A stretch of DNA of 64,000 nucleotides from Allorhizobium ampelinum S4 (GCF_000016285.1 NC_011989.1:623001-687000), one strand, 5' to 3'; shown: positions 34,877-44,203, counted from the stretch's first letter. Program-made: numbers and translations. The notes: a model not told the origin generated them from the sequence alone.

Positions 34877-35322
34877 ACGCAACGACTTCAGCGACATCAA
34901 CAAGTTCCTCGTCCTCTTCGAGTTCGGCGACTTATACCAATCCGTTCGCCAACGCATCGGCCAACTCGGATGCGGCAGACGCATCCATGGACTATAACAG
35001 CTTCCTTCAGCTTCTGATCGCGCAGTTGCAGAATCAGGACCCGACGGATCCGATGTCTGCCACGGAGCAAGTGTCTCAGCTTGCAACCTATTCGCAGGTC
35101 GAGCAATCCATTAAGACCAATACCTTGCTGCGCAGCATGTTGCAGGCGGAAGCCTTGACACGGGCTGGCGATATCGTCGGCAAGACGGTGACAAGCTCGG
35201 ACGGCGAAACGACCGGTGTTGTCTCCAACGTCAAGGTCGCCGACGACGCCGTGACACTCACCACCAGCAGCGGTGGCACAGTAGAGTTGCAGACCGGCGT
35301 CAACTTCTCGAGCGGCTCCTGA
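34867..35322 (+). CDS. flgD: Flagellar hook assembly scaffold FlgD
   Basis: 151 aa, at the short end for FlgD (231 aa in enterics), lacking most of the C-terminal Ig-like part. The conserved N-terminal region is clear: [46 protein letters not shown] Ser/Thr/Ala-rich leader of about 35 residues precedes it. It ends with a small beta domain ([20 protein letters not shown]). It caps the growing hook. It overlaps flbT by 10 bp. Confidence 0.95.
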   Translation: MAVDATTSATSTSSSSSSSSATYTNPFANASANSDAADASMDYNSFLQLLIAQLQNQDPTDPMSATEQVSQLATYSQVEQSIKTNTLLRSMLQAEALTRAGDIVGKTVTSSDGETTGVVSNVKVADDAVTLTTSSGGTVELQTGVNFSSGS

Positions 35323-35473
35323 TCGGTCATTTCCATTCCGCCGTAACCGGTCGAGATGGAAAATGCAAAAGGCTTTAACGACTGTGAAATTCCTCAAATC
35401 GATTGGGATTTGAGGAATTTTGCTTTATCAATTGAGTCGTGTCAGGTGGCATGATGCCGCTGGAGGAATGCCG

Positions 35474-35740
35474 ATGAATGAAGCAGATGCCCTCGATATC
35501 ATGCGCGCCGCTGTATGGACCGTGCTGATTGCCTCGGGGCCAGCCGTTCTGGCCGCGATGATCGTCGGCGTCGTGGTCGCCTTGATCCAGGCATTGACCC
35601 AGATCCAGGAAATGACCCTGACATTCGTCCCAAAAATCGTTGCGATCATGGTGACGATCGGTATTTCCGCTCCCTTTGTCGGGTCTCAAATTTCGATTTT
35701 TGCCAATCTGGTGTTTTCCCGGGTCCAATCCGGCTTTTAA
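35474..35740 (+). CDS. fliQ: Flagellar export gate protein FliQ
   Basis: 88 aa, exactly the usual length from the ATG at 35474, chosen because GGAGG ends seven bases before it. FliQ is a small two-helix membrane subunit of the export gate: segments at about 12-37 (VWTVLIASGPAVLAAMIVGVVVALIQ) and 50-75 (VPKIVAIMVTIGISAPFVG). The conserved TQIQEMTLTFVPKI loop lies between them. A 151-bp gap separates it from flgD, so it may have its own promoter. Confidence 0.95.
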   Translation: MNEADALDIMRAAVWTVLIASGPAVLAAMIVGVVVALIQALTQIQEMTLTFVPKIVAIMVTIGISAPFVGSQISIFANLVFSRVQSGF

Positions 35741-35775
35741 ATCACTGTGCAGCCGTTCGTCCTGAGATAAGGGCA

Positions 35776-35800
35776 TCCTCGCGCAAGCTTTGTCCGCTAG
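35776..35800 (+). promoter_or_regulatory. Promoter-like motif upstream of flhA
   Basis: TCCTCGCGCAAG (35776-35787), 9 bases, CTAG (35797-35800), the same as upstream of the motBC operon. After it the flhA leader has a 7-bp hairpin TGGCGGA/TCCGCCA (35815-35821, 35829-35835) and then a weak 4-bp stem CTTC/GAAG (35838-35841, 35846-35849) that overlaps the GAAGAG ribosome binding site. Confidence 0.4.
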
Positions 35801-35851
35801 TCCTGTCGCCATAATGGCGGATTCTCGTTCCGCCAGCCTTCTCATGAAGAG

Positions 35852-37954
35852 ATGGAACAGGACATGGCGCAAGCACCGACGACCTCACTTCCGACAATTG
35901 CCAATAATCGCGGCCGAGAAATCGGCTTTGCCATGGGCATTGTCGCTATTCTCTGCATTCTCTTTCTGCCGATCCCACCCTTCCTGATCGATATGGGGCT
36001 GGCGTTTTCCATTGCCCTTTCCGTTCTGATCCTGATGGTATCGCTCTGGATACAACGGCCGCTGGATTTCTCCTCTTTCCCGACCATTCTGCTGATTTCG
36101 ACCATGGTGCGCTTGTCGCTGAATATCGCGACGACACGGGTTATCCTGTCGCATGGTCATCAGGGTCACGATGCGGCCGGCAGTGTCATTGCCGGCTTTG
36201 CCAACCTGGTTATGTCCGGCGATTTCGTGATCGGTCTGATCGTGTTTGCGATCCTGGTCACCGTCAACTTCATCGTCATCACCAAGGGTGCCACCCGTAT
36301 CGCGGAAGTGGGCGCCCGCTTCACGCTGGATGCCATTCCCGGCAAGCAGATGGCGATCGATGCCGATCTCTCGGCGGGGATTATCGAGGAAAGCGAAGCT
36401 CAACGCCGGCGCAAGGAACTGGAGCAGGAAAGCTCCTTTTTCGGCGCGATGGACGGTGCCTCGAAATTCGTGCGCGGCGATGCGGTCGCTGGTCTGATCA
36501 TCACCGCCATCAATATCGTCGGTGGCATTATCATCGGTTACTTCCGCCATGGCATGCCGATCAGCGAAGCAGCCGATGTGTTCGTCAAGCTCTCGGTGGG
36601 CGATGGCCTGGTCTCGCAGATCCCCGCTCTGATCGTCTCGCTCGCCGCCGGCCTGCTCGTCACCCGTGGCGGCAATGCCGGGTCCACGGACGAAGCGGTC
36701 ATCAACCAGCTGAGCGGCTATCCGCGTGCGTTGTCGGTCGCTTCTGGCCTGATGTTCCTTCTGGCGATCATTCCGGGCCTGCCCTTGCTGCCCTTCGTGA
36801 TCCTGGGTGGTCTCATGGCGTTCGGCAGCTGGTACATTCCCCGCCAGGTGGAAGCCGTGAACCTTGCCAAGCGCCAGGTCGAGGAAAAGAAGGTTATTCA
36901 GAACAAGGAAGCCGAAAAGGATTCGGTCAAGAGCGTGCTGAAAACCTCCGAGATCGAGCTGGCGCTCGGCAAGCTGGTTTCGACCCGCCTGCTTGGCTCG
37001 CATCAGGAACTGGCTTTCCGCGTCGGCAAGATGCGCAAGAAATTCGCCAGCCAATATGGTTTTGTCGTGCCTGAAATCAAGGTGACGGACGATATCGCCA
37101 TCCCGGACAAGTCCTATCATATTCGGGTCCATGGCACGACCATCGCCTCGAACCTGTTGCGGGTTGGCGAAGTGCTTGTTGTCACCGGCAATGGCCGCAA
37201 GCCGCGCATTCCCGGTGACGAAATTCGCGAACCCGCATTCGGCATGCCAGCCGTCTCGATCATGGAAGCCTTTACCGAAGACTTGAAGCGCGAAGGCTTT
37301 CATCCGATCGACAATGTCTCTGTCGTGCTAACCCATTTGAGCGAGGTGATCCGCAACAATCTGCCTCAGCTCTTGTCCTATAAGGACGTGAAAATCCTGA
37401 TCGATCGGCTCGATCCTGAATATAAGAAGCTGGCAGACGAAATCTGCTCCTCGCATATGTCCTATTCAGGTTTGCAAGCCGTGTTGAAACTGTTGTTGGC
37501 CGAACGGGTGTCGATCCGTAACCTGCATCTGATCCTCGAGGCCGTGGCCGAACTGGCGCCGCATGTGCGCAAGACCGAGCAGATCGTTGAACATGTGCGT
37601 GTGCGCATGGCTCAGCAATTGTGCGGCGATCTGACCGACAATGGCGTGCTGCGGGTTCTGCGATTGGGCAGCAAATGGGATCTGGTCTTCCATCAGGCCC
37701 TGAAGCGCGACAACAAGGGTGAGGTTGTCGAATTCGATATCGACCCGCGTTCGCTGGAAGAGTTCAGCGAGCAGGCAAGCCGGGTTATCCGTGAATTCAT
37801 GGACCGCGGCCTGCCTTTCGTGCTTGTCACGTCGCCGGAAACGCGGTCTTATGTGCGCATGATTATTGAACGCTTGTTTGCAACCCTGCCGGTGCTGTCA
37901 CATGTCGAATTGGCCAAAGGCATCGAAATCAAGATCCTGGGATCGATTTCATGA
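35852..37954 (+). CDS. flhA: Flagellar export gate protein FlhA
   Basis: 700 aa. The largest export gate subunit, forming a nonameric ring with a cytoplasmic docking platform. The N-terminal half has about eight membrane segments, with the FHIPEP-type signature region in [21 protein letters not shown] and [54 protein letters not shown]. The cytoplasmic half starts near residue 350 and ends [25 protein letters not shown]. The start may be Met1 at 35852 or Met5 at 35864. It overlaps fliR by 4 bp (ATGA). Confidence 0.98.
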   Translation: MEQDMAQAPTTSLPTIANNRGREIGFAMGIVAILCILFLPIPPFLIDMGLAFSIALSVLILMVSLWIQRPLDFSSFPTILLISTMVRLSLNIATTRVILSHGHQGHDAAGSVIAGFANLVMSGDFVIGLIVFAILVTVNFIVITKGATRIAEVGARFTLDAIPGKQMAIDADLSAGIIEESEAQRRRKELEQESSFFGAMDGASKFVRGDAVAGLIITAINIVGGIIIGYFRHGMPISEAADVFVKLSVGDGLVSQIPALIVSLAAGLLVTRGGNAGSTDEAVINQLSGYPRALSVASGLMFLLAIIPGLPLLPFVILGGLMAFGSWYIPRQVEAVNLAKRQVEEKKVIQNKEAEKDSVKSVLKTSEIELALGKLVSTRLLGSHQELAFRVGKMRKKFASQYGFVVPEIKVTDDIAIPDKSYHIRVHGTTIASNLLRVGEVLVVTGNGRKPRIPGDEIREPAFGMPAVSIMEAFTEDLKREGFHPIDNVSVVLTHLSEVIRNNLPQLLSYKDVKILIDRLDPEYKKLADEICSSHMSYSGLQAVLKLLLAERVSIRNLHLILEAVAELAPHVRKTEQIVEHVRVRMAQQLCGDLTDNGVLRVLRLGSKWDLVFHQALKRDNKGEVVEFDIDPRSLEEFSEQASRVIREFMDRGLPFVLVTSPETRSYVRMIIERLFATLPVLSHVELAKGIEIKILGSIS

Positions 37955-38703
37955 TCACTGATCCGCAAGGATCGGTACTGGCGCTGTTTCTGGTGTTTTG
38001 CCGTATCGGTTCCTGTTTCATGACCATGCCGGGTTTTGCGTCCTCGCGCATTCCCACCCAGATCCGCCTGTTGCTCGCTGTCGCGGTCTCCATGGCCTGC
38101 ACGCCGCTTGTCTGGGACACCGTGTATCCCAAGGTGAGCAGCGGCGGTTCGATTTTTGTCGCGTTGATCTTTACGGAAACGCTGATCGGCGCCGTCTTTG
38201 GGCTGATTACCCGATTTTTCACGCTTGGCCTGCAATTTGCCGGTGCTATCTTGACGATGATGATCGGTTTCAACAGCACGGCCACGGCGGATGTTCTGGA
38301 AGACGGTGCCGAAAACCAGATGACCAACATGATCAGCTTTTGCGGGCTGATGATGCTGTTCATGATGGATTTTCACCATGTCGTCTTCCGGGCGCTGATA
38401 GACAGCTATACCGTCATGCCGATGGGCGGCGTGCCCGATACCCAGAAGATGCTGATAACGCTGACGGATACCGCCTCGCGGACCTATATGCTGATGCTGC
38501 GGCTTTCCAGCCCCTTCATCATCTATGGCCTGATGTTCAATCTCGGCGTCGGCCTGGTCAACAAGCTGGCACCGCAGATCCCGGTCTACTACATCTCCAC
38601 CCCCTATCTTATCACCGGGGGAATGCTGCTGGTTTATTGGTCGATCGGGGTGATGATGCGCCAGTTCGCCGATGCTTTCATACCGATCTTCCTGGGGCAT
38701 TGA
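37951..38703 (+). CDS. fliR: Flagellar export gate protein FliR
   Basis: 250 aa, normal length with about six membrane segments. FliR completes the FliP-FliQ-FliR gate. Family features are [41 protein letters not shown], the Asn/Thr stretch [19 protein letters not shown] segment, and [40 protein letters not shown] near the C-terminus. Coupled to flhA by overlap. No fliO is present in the window, as in many alphaproteobacteria. Confidence 0.97.
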   Translation: MITDPQGSVLALFLVFCRIGSCFMTMPGFASSRIPTQIRLLLAVAVSMACTPLVWDTVYPKVSSGGSIFVALIFTETLIGAVFGLITRFFTLGLQFAGAILTMMIGFNSTATADVLEDGAENQMTNMISFCGLMMLFMMDFHHVVFRALIDSYTVMPMGGVPDTQKMLITLTDTASRTYMLMLRLSSPFIIYGLMFNLGVGLVNKLAPQIPVYYISTPYLITGGMLLVYWSIGVMMRQFADAFIPIFLGH

Positions 38704-38766
38704 CATGAGGGGCAACTGACATGACAGAGCCAGGGGTGAGTGCGATGCTCTCGAAGAGGCCGTGTC

Positions 38767-39180
38767 ATGGGACCCGATAAGAAATCCAAGAAATTGAAGC
38801 GGCTGGTGGCCGTGCAGCGGCATTTGGAAAAGATCGCTGAATACGATCTCGTCGAGACCGCGCGCCAGCGCCAGGAAATCGCCGCTGGCCTCGAACGGGT
38901 GATCGAGGCGCTGGGGTCGATGGACCCGGTGCATAGGCTGTTTGCCCAATCCTATGCGGATCGCTTCGATCGGCTTTCCGGCGATGACCGGCGCATGGCC
39001 GATGTGCAGCGGGTGCAGGAAAACAAGGTTTTGCGCCAGCGCACCAAGGCGGAACGGCTGCAAGAAAAGATGCTCGAGGCGCGCGGACACGAGGATCGCG
39101 AGGCCGAGGACGAAACGCTTCAGGATCTGATCGACCTGACATTTGCCACACCAGCCTCCAGCAAGCTTCACGAGAGATAG
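38767..39180 (+). CDS. fliJ: FliJ-like coiled-coil export chaperone
   Basis: 137 aa from the ATG at 38767; a longer frame from 38740 is less likely. It is highly charged and nearly all helical (KSKKLKRLVAVQRHLEKIAEYDL, RQRQEIAAGLERVIEAL, QRTKAERLQEKMLEARGHEDREAEDETL), the size and character of FliJ, the central stalk-like partner of the FliI hexamer. No other fliJ is seen. The identity is inferred from length, helix content and position after fliR. Its stop overlaps a possible GTG start of the next gene. Confidence 0.55.
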   Translation: MGPDKKSKKLKRLVAVQRHLEKIAEYDLVETARQRQEIAAGLERVIEALGSMDPVHRLFAQSYADRFDRLSGDDRRMADVQRVQENKVLRQRTKAERLQEKMLEARGHEDREAEDETLQDLIDLTFATPASSKLHER

Positions 39181-39212
39181 TGGTTCCAGTTGATTTTCAG
39201 GGAACGAACACC

Positions 39213-39812
39213 GTGGCTATTTCTCCTCCAAGCGATCTTGTTATGGATGTTGTGCGGGCGGCCGAACCGTCTGCCATGGCAGAGGCCCAGCAAAGGCTGC
39301 AATCGGCACGCGCCAGTGTCCAGGCTGCCAGCCTGAACGAAAAAAGCGCCGGTTTCGAAGTGGCGATGAACACTTTGAACGACGGGGCTTCCACCAAGGC
39401 GGGGCTGGCCAATCGCGCCACCAATACGATCAAGGCGAGCGATATTCCCAAGCCTTACCGGCAATATGAAGGTATCGTGTTGCAGAATTTCATTTCCAAC
39501 ATGCTGCCCAAGGATAGTGAAGCTGTTTTTGGCAAGGGCAATGCTGGTGAAATCTGGAAAAGCATGATGGCCGAGCAGATCGGCAATACCATTTCCGAGC
39601 GTGGTGGTGTTGGCATTGCCAAGCAGATGTATGCCGATGAAATGGCAAAACTGCGCAACAAGGGCGCCCAGAACGCCACGACAGACCCCGCTCAGCAGAA
39701 CATGGCGCAGATGCGGCTTGACGAGATCGAGCGCAAGTCACTCGGCCTTTCGGGTTCCGAAGAGGCAACTGACACGGTAAAGGCGCCCTTCTCTGGCGCA
39801 GCCACAGTCTGA
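39213..39812 (+). CDS. flgJ: Rod-binding protein, FlgJ N-terminal type
   Basis: 199 aa with a GTG start at 39213 (AGGGAA about nine bases upstream); a GTG at 39180 would add 11 residues. The family core is PKPYRQYEGIVLQNFISNMLPKDSEAVFGKGNAGEIWKSMMAEQIGNTISERGGVGIAKQM, matching the rod cap domain of FlgJ. The muramidase half of enteric FlgJ is missing; the transglycosylase at 28516 may supply that activity. The N-terminal ~75 residues are Ala-rich helix. Confidence 0.85.
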   Translation: MAISPPSDLVMDVVRAAEPSAMAEAQQRLQSARASVQAASLNEKSAGFEVAMNTLNDGASTKAGLANRATNTIKASDIPKPYRQYEGIVLQNFISNMLPKDSEAVFGKGNAGEIWKSMMAEQIGNTISERGGVGIAKQMYADEMAKLRNKGAQNATTDPAQQNMAQMRLDEIERKSLGLSGSEEATDTVKAPFSGAATV

Positions 39813-39986
39813 TCTTATCGCCGTGAGGCACGCAGTTTGTAGCAGTGCACGATTATCCCACATCCCTTGGGGTGCCTGCCTACCGACTGGGCTCAACATA
39901 AAAATATGCGCAGATTAAAAAGTGACATCAGCCCCAGCGCCACAGCGCAGGCGCTTGGCGGTCGGAATTCAAGGAACAGATTTTTC

Positions 39987-40352
39987 ATGGAACATGTGTC
40001 CAACGACTACCGGATCAAGACCGTTCTCGGTCGTCTCGAAATGATTGTCGACAACGAAAATCATCGAATCGGCAATGATCCGCAGTTTGATTTCAAGGTC
40101 TCGAACGCCCACAAAAGTCGCTGCCTTTACGAACTGACAATGTTGTTTCGCGATACCGATCCCAAGGAAATTGCCATCAATTATGTCGAGCAGATGCATG
40201 GGCTGAAGAAAAAGCTGGCCTTGAACGCAAGACGGGTCGAGGCGCATCTGGATGCCGTGCGCGCGGTGGCCGATATTCTGCGCAGCGCCGTTCAGGATGC
40301 CGATAACGATGGTACCTATTCCCAGGAACAGTTTCTCTACAGAGAAAATTAA
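39987..40352 (+). CDS. Small helical protein at the end of the flagellar cluster, FlgN-like in size
   Basis: 121 aa from the ATG at 39987 (AAGGAAC about ten bases upstream). It is soluble and largely helical (YRIKTVLGRLEMIVDNENHRIGND, ALNARRVEAHLDAVRAVADILRSAVQDADND). Small acidic helical proteins here are often type III chaperones; FlgN, the FlgK/FlgL chaperone, would be the missing candidate, but I see no specific signature. It overlaps the next gene by one base (TAATG), so the two are coupled. Confidence 0.6.
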   Translation: MEHVSNDYRIKTVLGRLEMIVDNENHRIGNDPQFDFKVSNAHKSRCLYELTMLFRDTDPKEIAINYVEQMHGLKKKLALNARRVEAHLDAVRAVADILRSAVQDADNDGTYSQEQFLYREN

Positions 40353-40882
40353 TGGTCAAGATTGTCATTGCCGGCGTATGGGCCTGCATCGTCGCTCTCG
40401 TCGCCGTCTACTTTTCGATCCAGGTGGCCACCGCGCCACCACCGGTCGAAGAGGCCAAGGCGCCGCCGACTGAAGTGGTGCGCGGGGAAGCCATCACTGT
40501 GCCATTTCTTGAGAATGGTAAGGTGAAAGGCTATTTCATTGGCCGGTTCTCCTTCATGGTCGACAAGGAAAAAGCTGGCGCCATGCAAATGCCGATGACG
40601 GCGCTGATGACGGACCAATTGTTTACCCTGCTGGTTGGCAACTCGATGGTTGATCTGTCGAAATCGACCAAGCTCGATGTCGACGGTTTCAAGCAGGCCA
40701 TCAAGACCGGCATCAACAAACGCCTCGGCAGCGATGTCATCAATGACGTGCTGATCGAGCAGTTGGACTTCCTCGGCAAGGACGATATCCGCGAAGGTGG
40801 TGGCGGCAAGCCGAAGCTGCTGCCAGCGGTCAAGATCGTTGAAGGAGAGAAGGCCCCGGAAGGTGCGGCGCCTGCGCATTGA
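40352..40882 (+). CDS. Single-pass membrane protein, weakly FliL-like
   Basis: 176 aa. One membrane segment at about residues 4-26 (IVIAGVWACIVALVAVYFSIQVA), a Pro-rich linker, and a periplasmic domain with the pattern ITVPFLENGKVKGYFIGRFSFMVDKEK and later FKQAIKTGINKRLGSDVINDVLIEQLDFLG. This resembles the general plan of FliL (membrane anchor, linker, then a domain that ends with helix and strand), but the similarity is weak. It is coupled to the upstream gene by a TAATG overlap. It may be a second stator-associated protein. Confidence 0.6.
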   Translation: MVKIVIAGVWACIVALVAVYFSIQVATAPPPVEEAKAPPTEVVRGEAITVPFLENGKVKGYFIGRFSFMVDKEKAGAMQMPMTALMTDQLFTLLVGNSMVDLSKSTKLDVDGFKQAIKTGINKRLGSDVINDVLIEQLDFLGKDDIREGGGGKPKLLPAVKIVEGEKAPEGAAPAH

Positions 40883-40918
40883 TACGAACGGCCATTGAAG
40901 AGGCGGTTGGTACTCCGG

Positions 40919-40961
40919 TTTCGAATATTTCAAGCGTTTGATGCATTTGAAATATTCGAAA
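40919..40961. repeat. Perfect 15-bp inverted repeat after the flagellar cluster
   Basis: Left arm TTTCGAATATTTCAA (40919-40933), 13-base spacer, right arm TTGAAATATTCGAAA (40947-40961), with no mismatch. It is AT-rich and has no T-run after it. It may be a bidirectional terminator or a binding site for a dimeric regulator upstream of the glycosyltransferase gene. Confidence 0.6.
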
Positions 40962-41139
40962 TCCTTTGAAGGGCGAGGATGCGGTTCACATCTTTGCGCC
41001 TTCTTATGAGAGGCATGGCTGGAACGATCACGGTAAACGAAGTATAAACGAAAAGCCTGTATTTCTAGCGGGCTACTTAAGTCGGATTTTATGCCTGCCT
41101 GCTAGTCTGGGCTTGGTTTCAATCTGGCTCGTCATATTT

Positions 41140-42069
41140 ATGAACACCGTTAACAAGCGCAAAGCCCCCGTCGCAGATGCTGATGAGCAGATCAGCACGG
41201 CGCGCCTTATTCATAGGGTTCGCCAGGATCTGGCCGGAGACTGGGGTCGCCTCCATCATGATGATGAGTTCCACCCAATGAACCTGATTTCAACAGCAGA
41301 GCAGATTGCCCCAAAAAAGATCCTGTTCGGCATGCCGATCTTTGATCTCTCCTGGGTTTCAGGCCTCAGCCTGATCGCCCAATATGCGGCAACGCCTGGT
41401 GCGCATGCGCAGGTCTCCTTCCTCAATGCCAATAATATCAATATCATGCTCAAGGACTCAGCCTATCGCGATGTCCTTAAAGGACATATCGTCCTGCCGG
41501 ATGGGATTGGCATGGATCTGGCGGCGAGCATCATCGACGGCGAGCCCTTTGCGGCCAATCTGAACGGTACGGATTTCGTGCCAGCGCTCTTTACCTATAT
41601 GGAAGAGCCGCGCCGCATCGGCCTGATCGGCGCAAAGCCCGGTGTGCTGGCAGGTGCTGTCGCCCGCTTCCGCAAACATGCGCCATGGCACGAATTCGTA
41701 CCGGTGGCCGACGGCTTTTTCGATAGCGAGGAGCTGCCGATCATTCTCGAACGGCTTGAGGACGCCAAGATCGACGTGCTGCTGGTCGGCATGGGCACCC
41801 CCTTGCAGGAAAAATGGATTGCCCAGCATATCAAGCCGCAGCATGCGCGTGTGGTGTTCGGCGTCGGCGCTCTGTTCGATTTTGTCTCCGGCACCATGCC
41901 ACGCGCACCGCAATGGATGCGCAAGATCCGCTGTGAGTGGCTCTACCGTTTGACACGGGAGCCGAGCCGGTTGTGGCGCCGCTATCTGATCGGTATTCCG
42001 GTTTTTCTCTTTTATGTGCTGCGCTTCAAGCTGTCGGCCCGCCGCGACAAGGCGGACGCGCAACAATAA
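41140..42069 (+). CDS. WecG/TagA/CpsF-family glycosyltransferase
   Basis: 309 aa if started at MNTVNKRKAP (41140); longer frames upstream lack similarity. It belongs to glycosyltransferase family GT26, which adds a sugar to a lipid-linked acceptor in polysaccharide or teichoic acid synthesis. Family signatures are VLPDGIGMDLAASIIDGEPFAANLNGTDFVPAL, RRIGLIGAKPGVLAGA and DVLLVGMGTPLQEKWI. The C-terminal RLWRRYLIGIPVFLFYVL is hydrophobic and may touch the membrane. Location next to the flagellar genes could mean flagellin or surface polysaccharide glycosylation, but that is only a guess. Confidence 0.88.
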   Translation: MNTVNKRKAPVADADEQISTARLIHRVRQDLAGDWGRLHHDDEFHPMNLISTAEQIAPKKILFGMPIFDLSWVSGLSLIAQYAATPGAHAQVSFLNANNINIMLKDSAYRDVLKGHIVLPDGIGMDLAASIIDGEPFAANLNGTDFVPALFTYMEEPRRIGLIGAKPGVLAGAVARFRKHAPWHEFVPVADGFFDSEELPIILERLEDAKIDVLLVGMGTPLQEKWIAQHIKPQHARVVFGVGALFDFVSGTMPRAPQWMRKIRCEWLYRLTREPSRLWRRYLIGIPVFLFYVLRFKLSARRDKADAQQ

Positions 42070-42222
42070 CGGCCCCTCAACCCGCCTTCACGGATCACGA
42101 TGATTTTTTAATGCCAGCCCGTGTTTTTACGTTTGAAAGCGCTGATGGCAGTGGTAGCTACCGTTGTCCCATGAGCCAGATTTGAGATGGCTCGTAAGCC
42201 TTTCAGCGAGAGGAAATCCAGC

Positions 42223-43122
42223 GTGGCAACGGTGATTGACGGAAAACAGGTTGCGGCATCGGTTCTTGACAGGGTCAAGGCATGTTCGGCGACATTTGAG
42301 GCGGACACCGGCGGCAAGATTGGTCTTGTCGTGGTGATTGTTGGTGATGATCCGGCCAGCCATGTTTATGTCAGTTCCAAAGGCAAGATGGCCAAGGAAT
42401 GCGGTTTCAATTCCGTTCAGTATAAACTGCCTGAAGAGACATCGCAGCAGGAGCTTTTAGCGCTTGTTCAGACGCTGAATGGTGATTCATCTATTCATGG
42501 GATTCTGGTGCAACTGCCTTTGCCCAAGCATATTGATAGTGAACTCGTCATCCAATCCATTCTGCCAGAAAAGGATGTGGACGGGTTGCATGTCGTCAAC
42601 GCGGGCAAGCTGGCGACCGGCGATTTGGAAACGGGAATGATTTCCTGCACCCCGGCTGGTTCCATGCTGCTGGTACGGCAAATTCATGGTACCGATCTCT
42701 CCGGCCTCAATGCGCTGGTCATTGGCCGCTCCAACCTGTTCGGTAAGCCAATGGCGCAGCTCCTGCTCAATGCCAATGCCACCGTCACCATTGCTCATTC
42801 CCGCAGCCGGAACGTATCGGTGCTGGCCCGCCAGGCGGACATTCTGGTGGCGGCTGTTGGCCGCGCAGAGATGGTGAAGTCCGATTGGATCAAGGATGGT
42901 GCTACGGTGATTGACGTTGGTGTCAATCGTGTTCCGGCCCCTGAGAAAGGCGAGGGCAAGACCAAGCTGGTCGGAGATGTGGCCTATGGGGAATGTGCTG
43001 TCAAAGCCGCTGCCATCACCCCCGTTCCCGGTGGTGTCGGCCCGATGACCATCGCCATGCTGATGGCCAATACGGTGATTGCGGCCTATCGCAGCGCAGG
43101 CAAGCAGCCGCCGAAATTCTGA
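42223..43122 (+). CDS. folD: Methylenetetrahydrofolate dehydrogenase/cyclohydrolase FolD
   Basis: 299 aa from the GTG at 42223 (preceded by GAGAGG), the usual length. FolD interconverts methylene-, methenyl- and formyl-tetrahydrofolate, using NADP. Signatures: [14 protein letters not shown] (the YxxxK catalytic motif, [10 protein letters not shown]), [24 protein letters not shown] (NADP binding), and the C-terminal [15 protein letters not shown]. The reading frame extends upstream to 42187 but those residues do not belong to the family. It is a housekeeping gene between motility and sugar loci. Confidence 0.96.
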   Translation: MATVIDGKQVAASVLDRVKACSATFEADTGGKIGLVVVIVGDDPASHVYVSSKGKMAKECGFNSVQYKLPEETSQQELLALVQTLNGDSSIHGILVQLPLPKHIDSELVIQSILPEKDVDGLHVVNAGKLATGDLETGMISCTPAGSMLLVRQIHGTDLSGLNALVIGRSNLFGKPMAQLLLNANATVTIAHSRSRNVSVLARQADILVAAVGRAEMVKSDWIKDGATVIDVGVNRVPAPEKGEGKTKLVGDVAYGECAVKAAAITPVPGGVGPMTIAMLMANTVIAAYRSAGKQPPKF

Positions 43123-43123
43123 G

Positions 43124-44152
43124 TCATTTTCCAGGTGCCGGGCCGGTCGAGGCCCGGATCACCAGTTCGGCCTGCCAGATTTCCTGGAGGGGAGGCCCGT
43201 TCGGGGGCTGGGCAATGTCGGCGATCAGCCGTTGCGCCACCCGCCTTCCAGCGTCTCGGAGCGATGAGCGTGTCGTGGTGAGCGGCACCCGGAAATGCTC
43301 CGGCTTTAGCAGCGGCAGGTCGTCGTCATGGGCGACCAGCGAAATATCCTGACCCACCGTCAGCCCGGCATCGTTGATGGCCCGCACAGCCCCCAGCGCC
43401 AGCACTGTACTGGCGCAGAGGACGGCGGTTGGACGCTCTGGCTGATGGAGCAGGGCGCTCATTTTCCGGTAGCCCCACTCATCAGTCATGAGTGTATGGC
43501 TGATTGCCTCCGGCGGCAGGACAAGGCCTGCGGCTGCAAGCGCCTTTTGCGTGCCTTGCAATCGGCGCAGGGCGAAATCGAGGTCTGCCGGGCCGTTCAA
43601 AAGCGCAAATCGGCGGTGGCCAAGCCCGATCATCAGATCCGTCGCCTGCCGGAAAGCGCCTTCATTGTCGATATCAAGATAGGGATAGTCCTCGGCAATG
43701 CCTTGAGAGCGGCCATGCACGATGAAGGGCACCGAAAGCGATTTCGCCATGGCAATGCGCGGATCATTGGCCCTGAGATAGGCGAGGTAAAAGGCATCCA
43801 CCGCGCCGCTGCCGACCAGGCCGCGAATGGCCTGCTCTTCCGCCTGGGGATGGGCCGGAATGATGACGAAGTGAAATTCATGCTGAAGACAGGTCTCGGC
43901 AAGCCCACTCTGGAATTCCGCGAAATGGATGTCGGAGCTATGATCCGGGGAAATCGGCATGACCAGTCCTAGCGAACCGGCCTTGCCGGTTGCCAGCCGC
44001 AGGGCTGCGCGGTTTGGCCGGTAGCCGGTCTCAGCAGCGGCCTTGGCAACGCGCTGGCGGGTCTCTTCGTTGACCTCCGGATAGCCGTTCAATGCCCGGC
44101 TGATCGTCGTCTGCGACAGGCCGAGCATCTGCGACAATTGCTTCAAATTCAC
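43124..44152 (-). CDS. aglR: LacI-family repressor of the alpha-glucoside operon, AglR
   Basis: 342 aa with a GTG start at 44152 and GGAGAG upstream. The N-terminal helix-turn-helix and hinge read NLKQLSQMLGLSQTTISRALNGYPEVNEETRQRVAKAAAETGYRPNRAALRLATG, typical LacI family. The rest is the periplasmic-binding-like sugar sensor. It is divergent from aglE, the classic arrangement, and the gap has two operator-like palindromes (44190-44203 and 44359-44372). The inducer is probably an alpha-glucoside such as sucrose, maltose or trehalose, as known for Sinorhizobium AglR. Confidence 0.9.
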   Translation of the reverse strand: MNLKQLSQMLGLSQTTISRALNGYPEVNEETRQRVAKAAAETGYRPNRAALRLATGKAGSLGLVMPISPDHSSDIHFAEFQSGLAETCLQHEFHFVIIPAHPQAEEQAIRGLVGSGAVDAFYLAYLRANDPRIAMAKSLSVPFIVHGRSQGIAEDYPYLDIDNEGAFRQATDLMIGLGHRRFALLNGPADLDFALRRLQGTQKALAAAGLVLPPEAISHTLMTDEWGYRKMSALLHQPERPTAVLCASTVLALGAVRAINDAGLTVGQDISLVAHDDDLPLLKPEHFRVPLTTTRSSLRDAGRRVAQRLIADIAQPPNGPPLQEIWQAELVIRASTGPAPGK

Positions 44153-44189
44153 GAGGCTTCTCTCTCCCTATGCCTGGGTCTCCCGCGCC

Positions 44190-44203
44190 CAAAGCGCTTG
44201 CAA
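44190..44203. promoter_or_regulatory. AglR operator candidate 1
   Basis: CAAAGCGCTTGCAA, an imperfect palindrome centred on GCGC (core AAGCGCTT at 44192-44199). LacI-family proteins bind palindromes with a central CG, and this site lies just upstream of the aglR start, where it could give autoregulation. Confidence 0.55.

Noticed and set aside
35885..37303. 472-codon open frame on the minus strand opposite flhA
   Set aside because: Antisense shadow of flhA; composition is His/Arg/Gln-rich as expected from reverse reading of a membrane protein gene.
42070..42222. Riboswitch in front of folD
   Set aside because: The 153-bp gap has no structure I can match to a known folate or other riboswitch.
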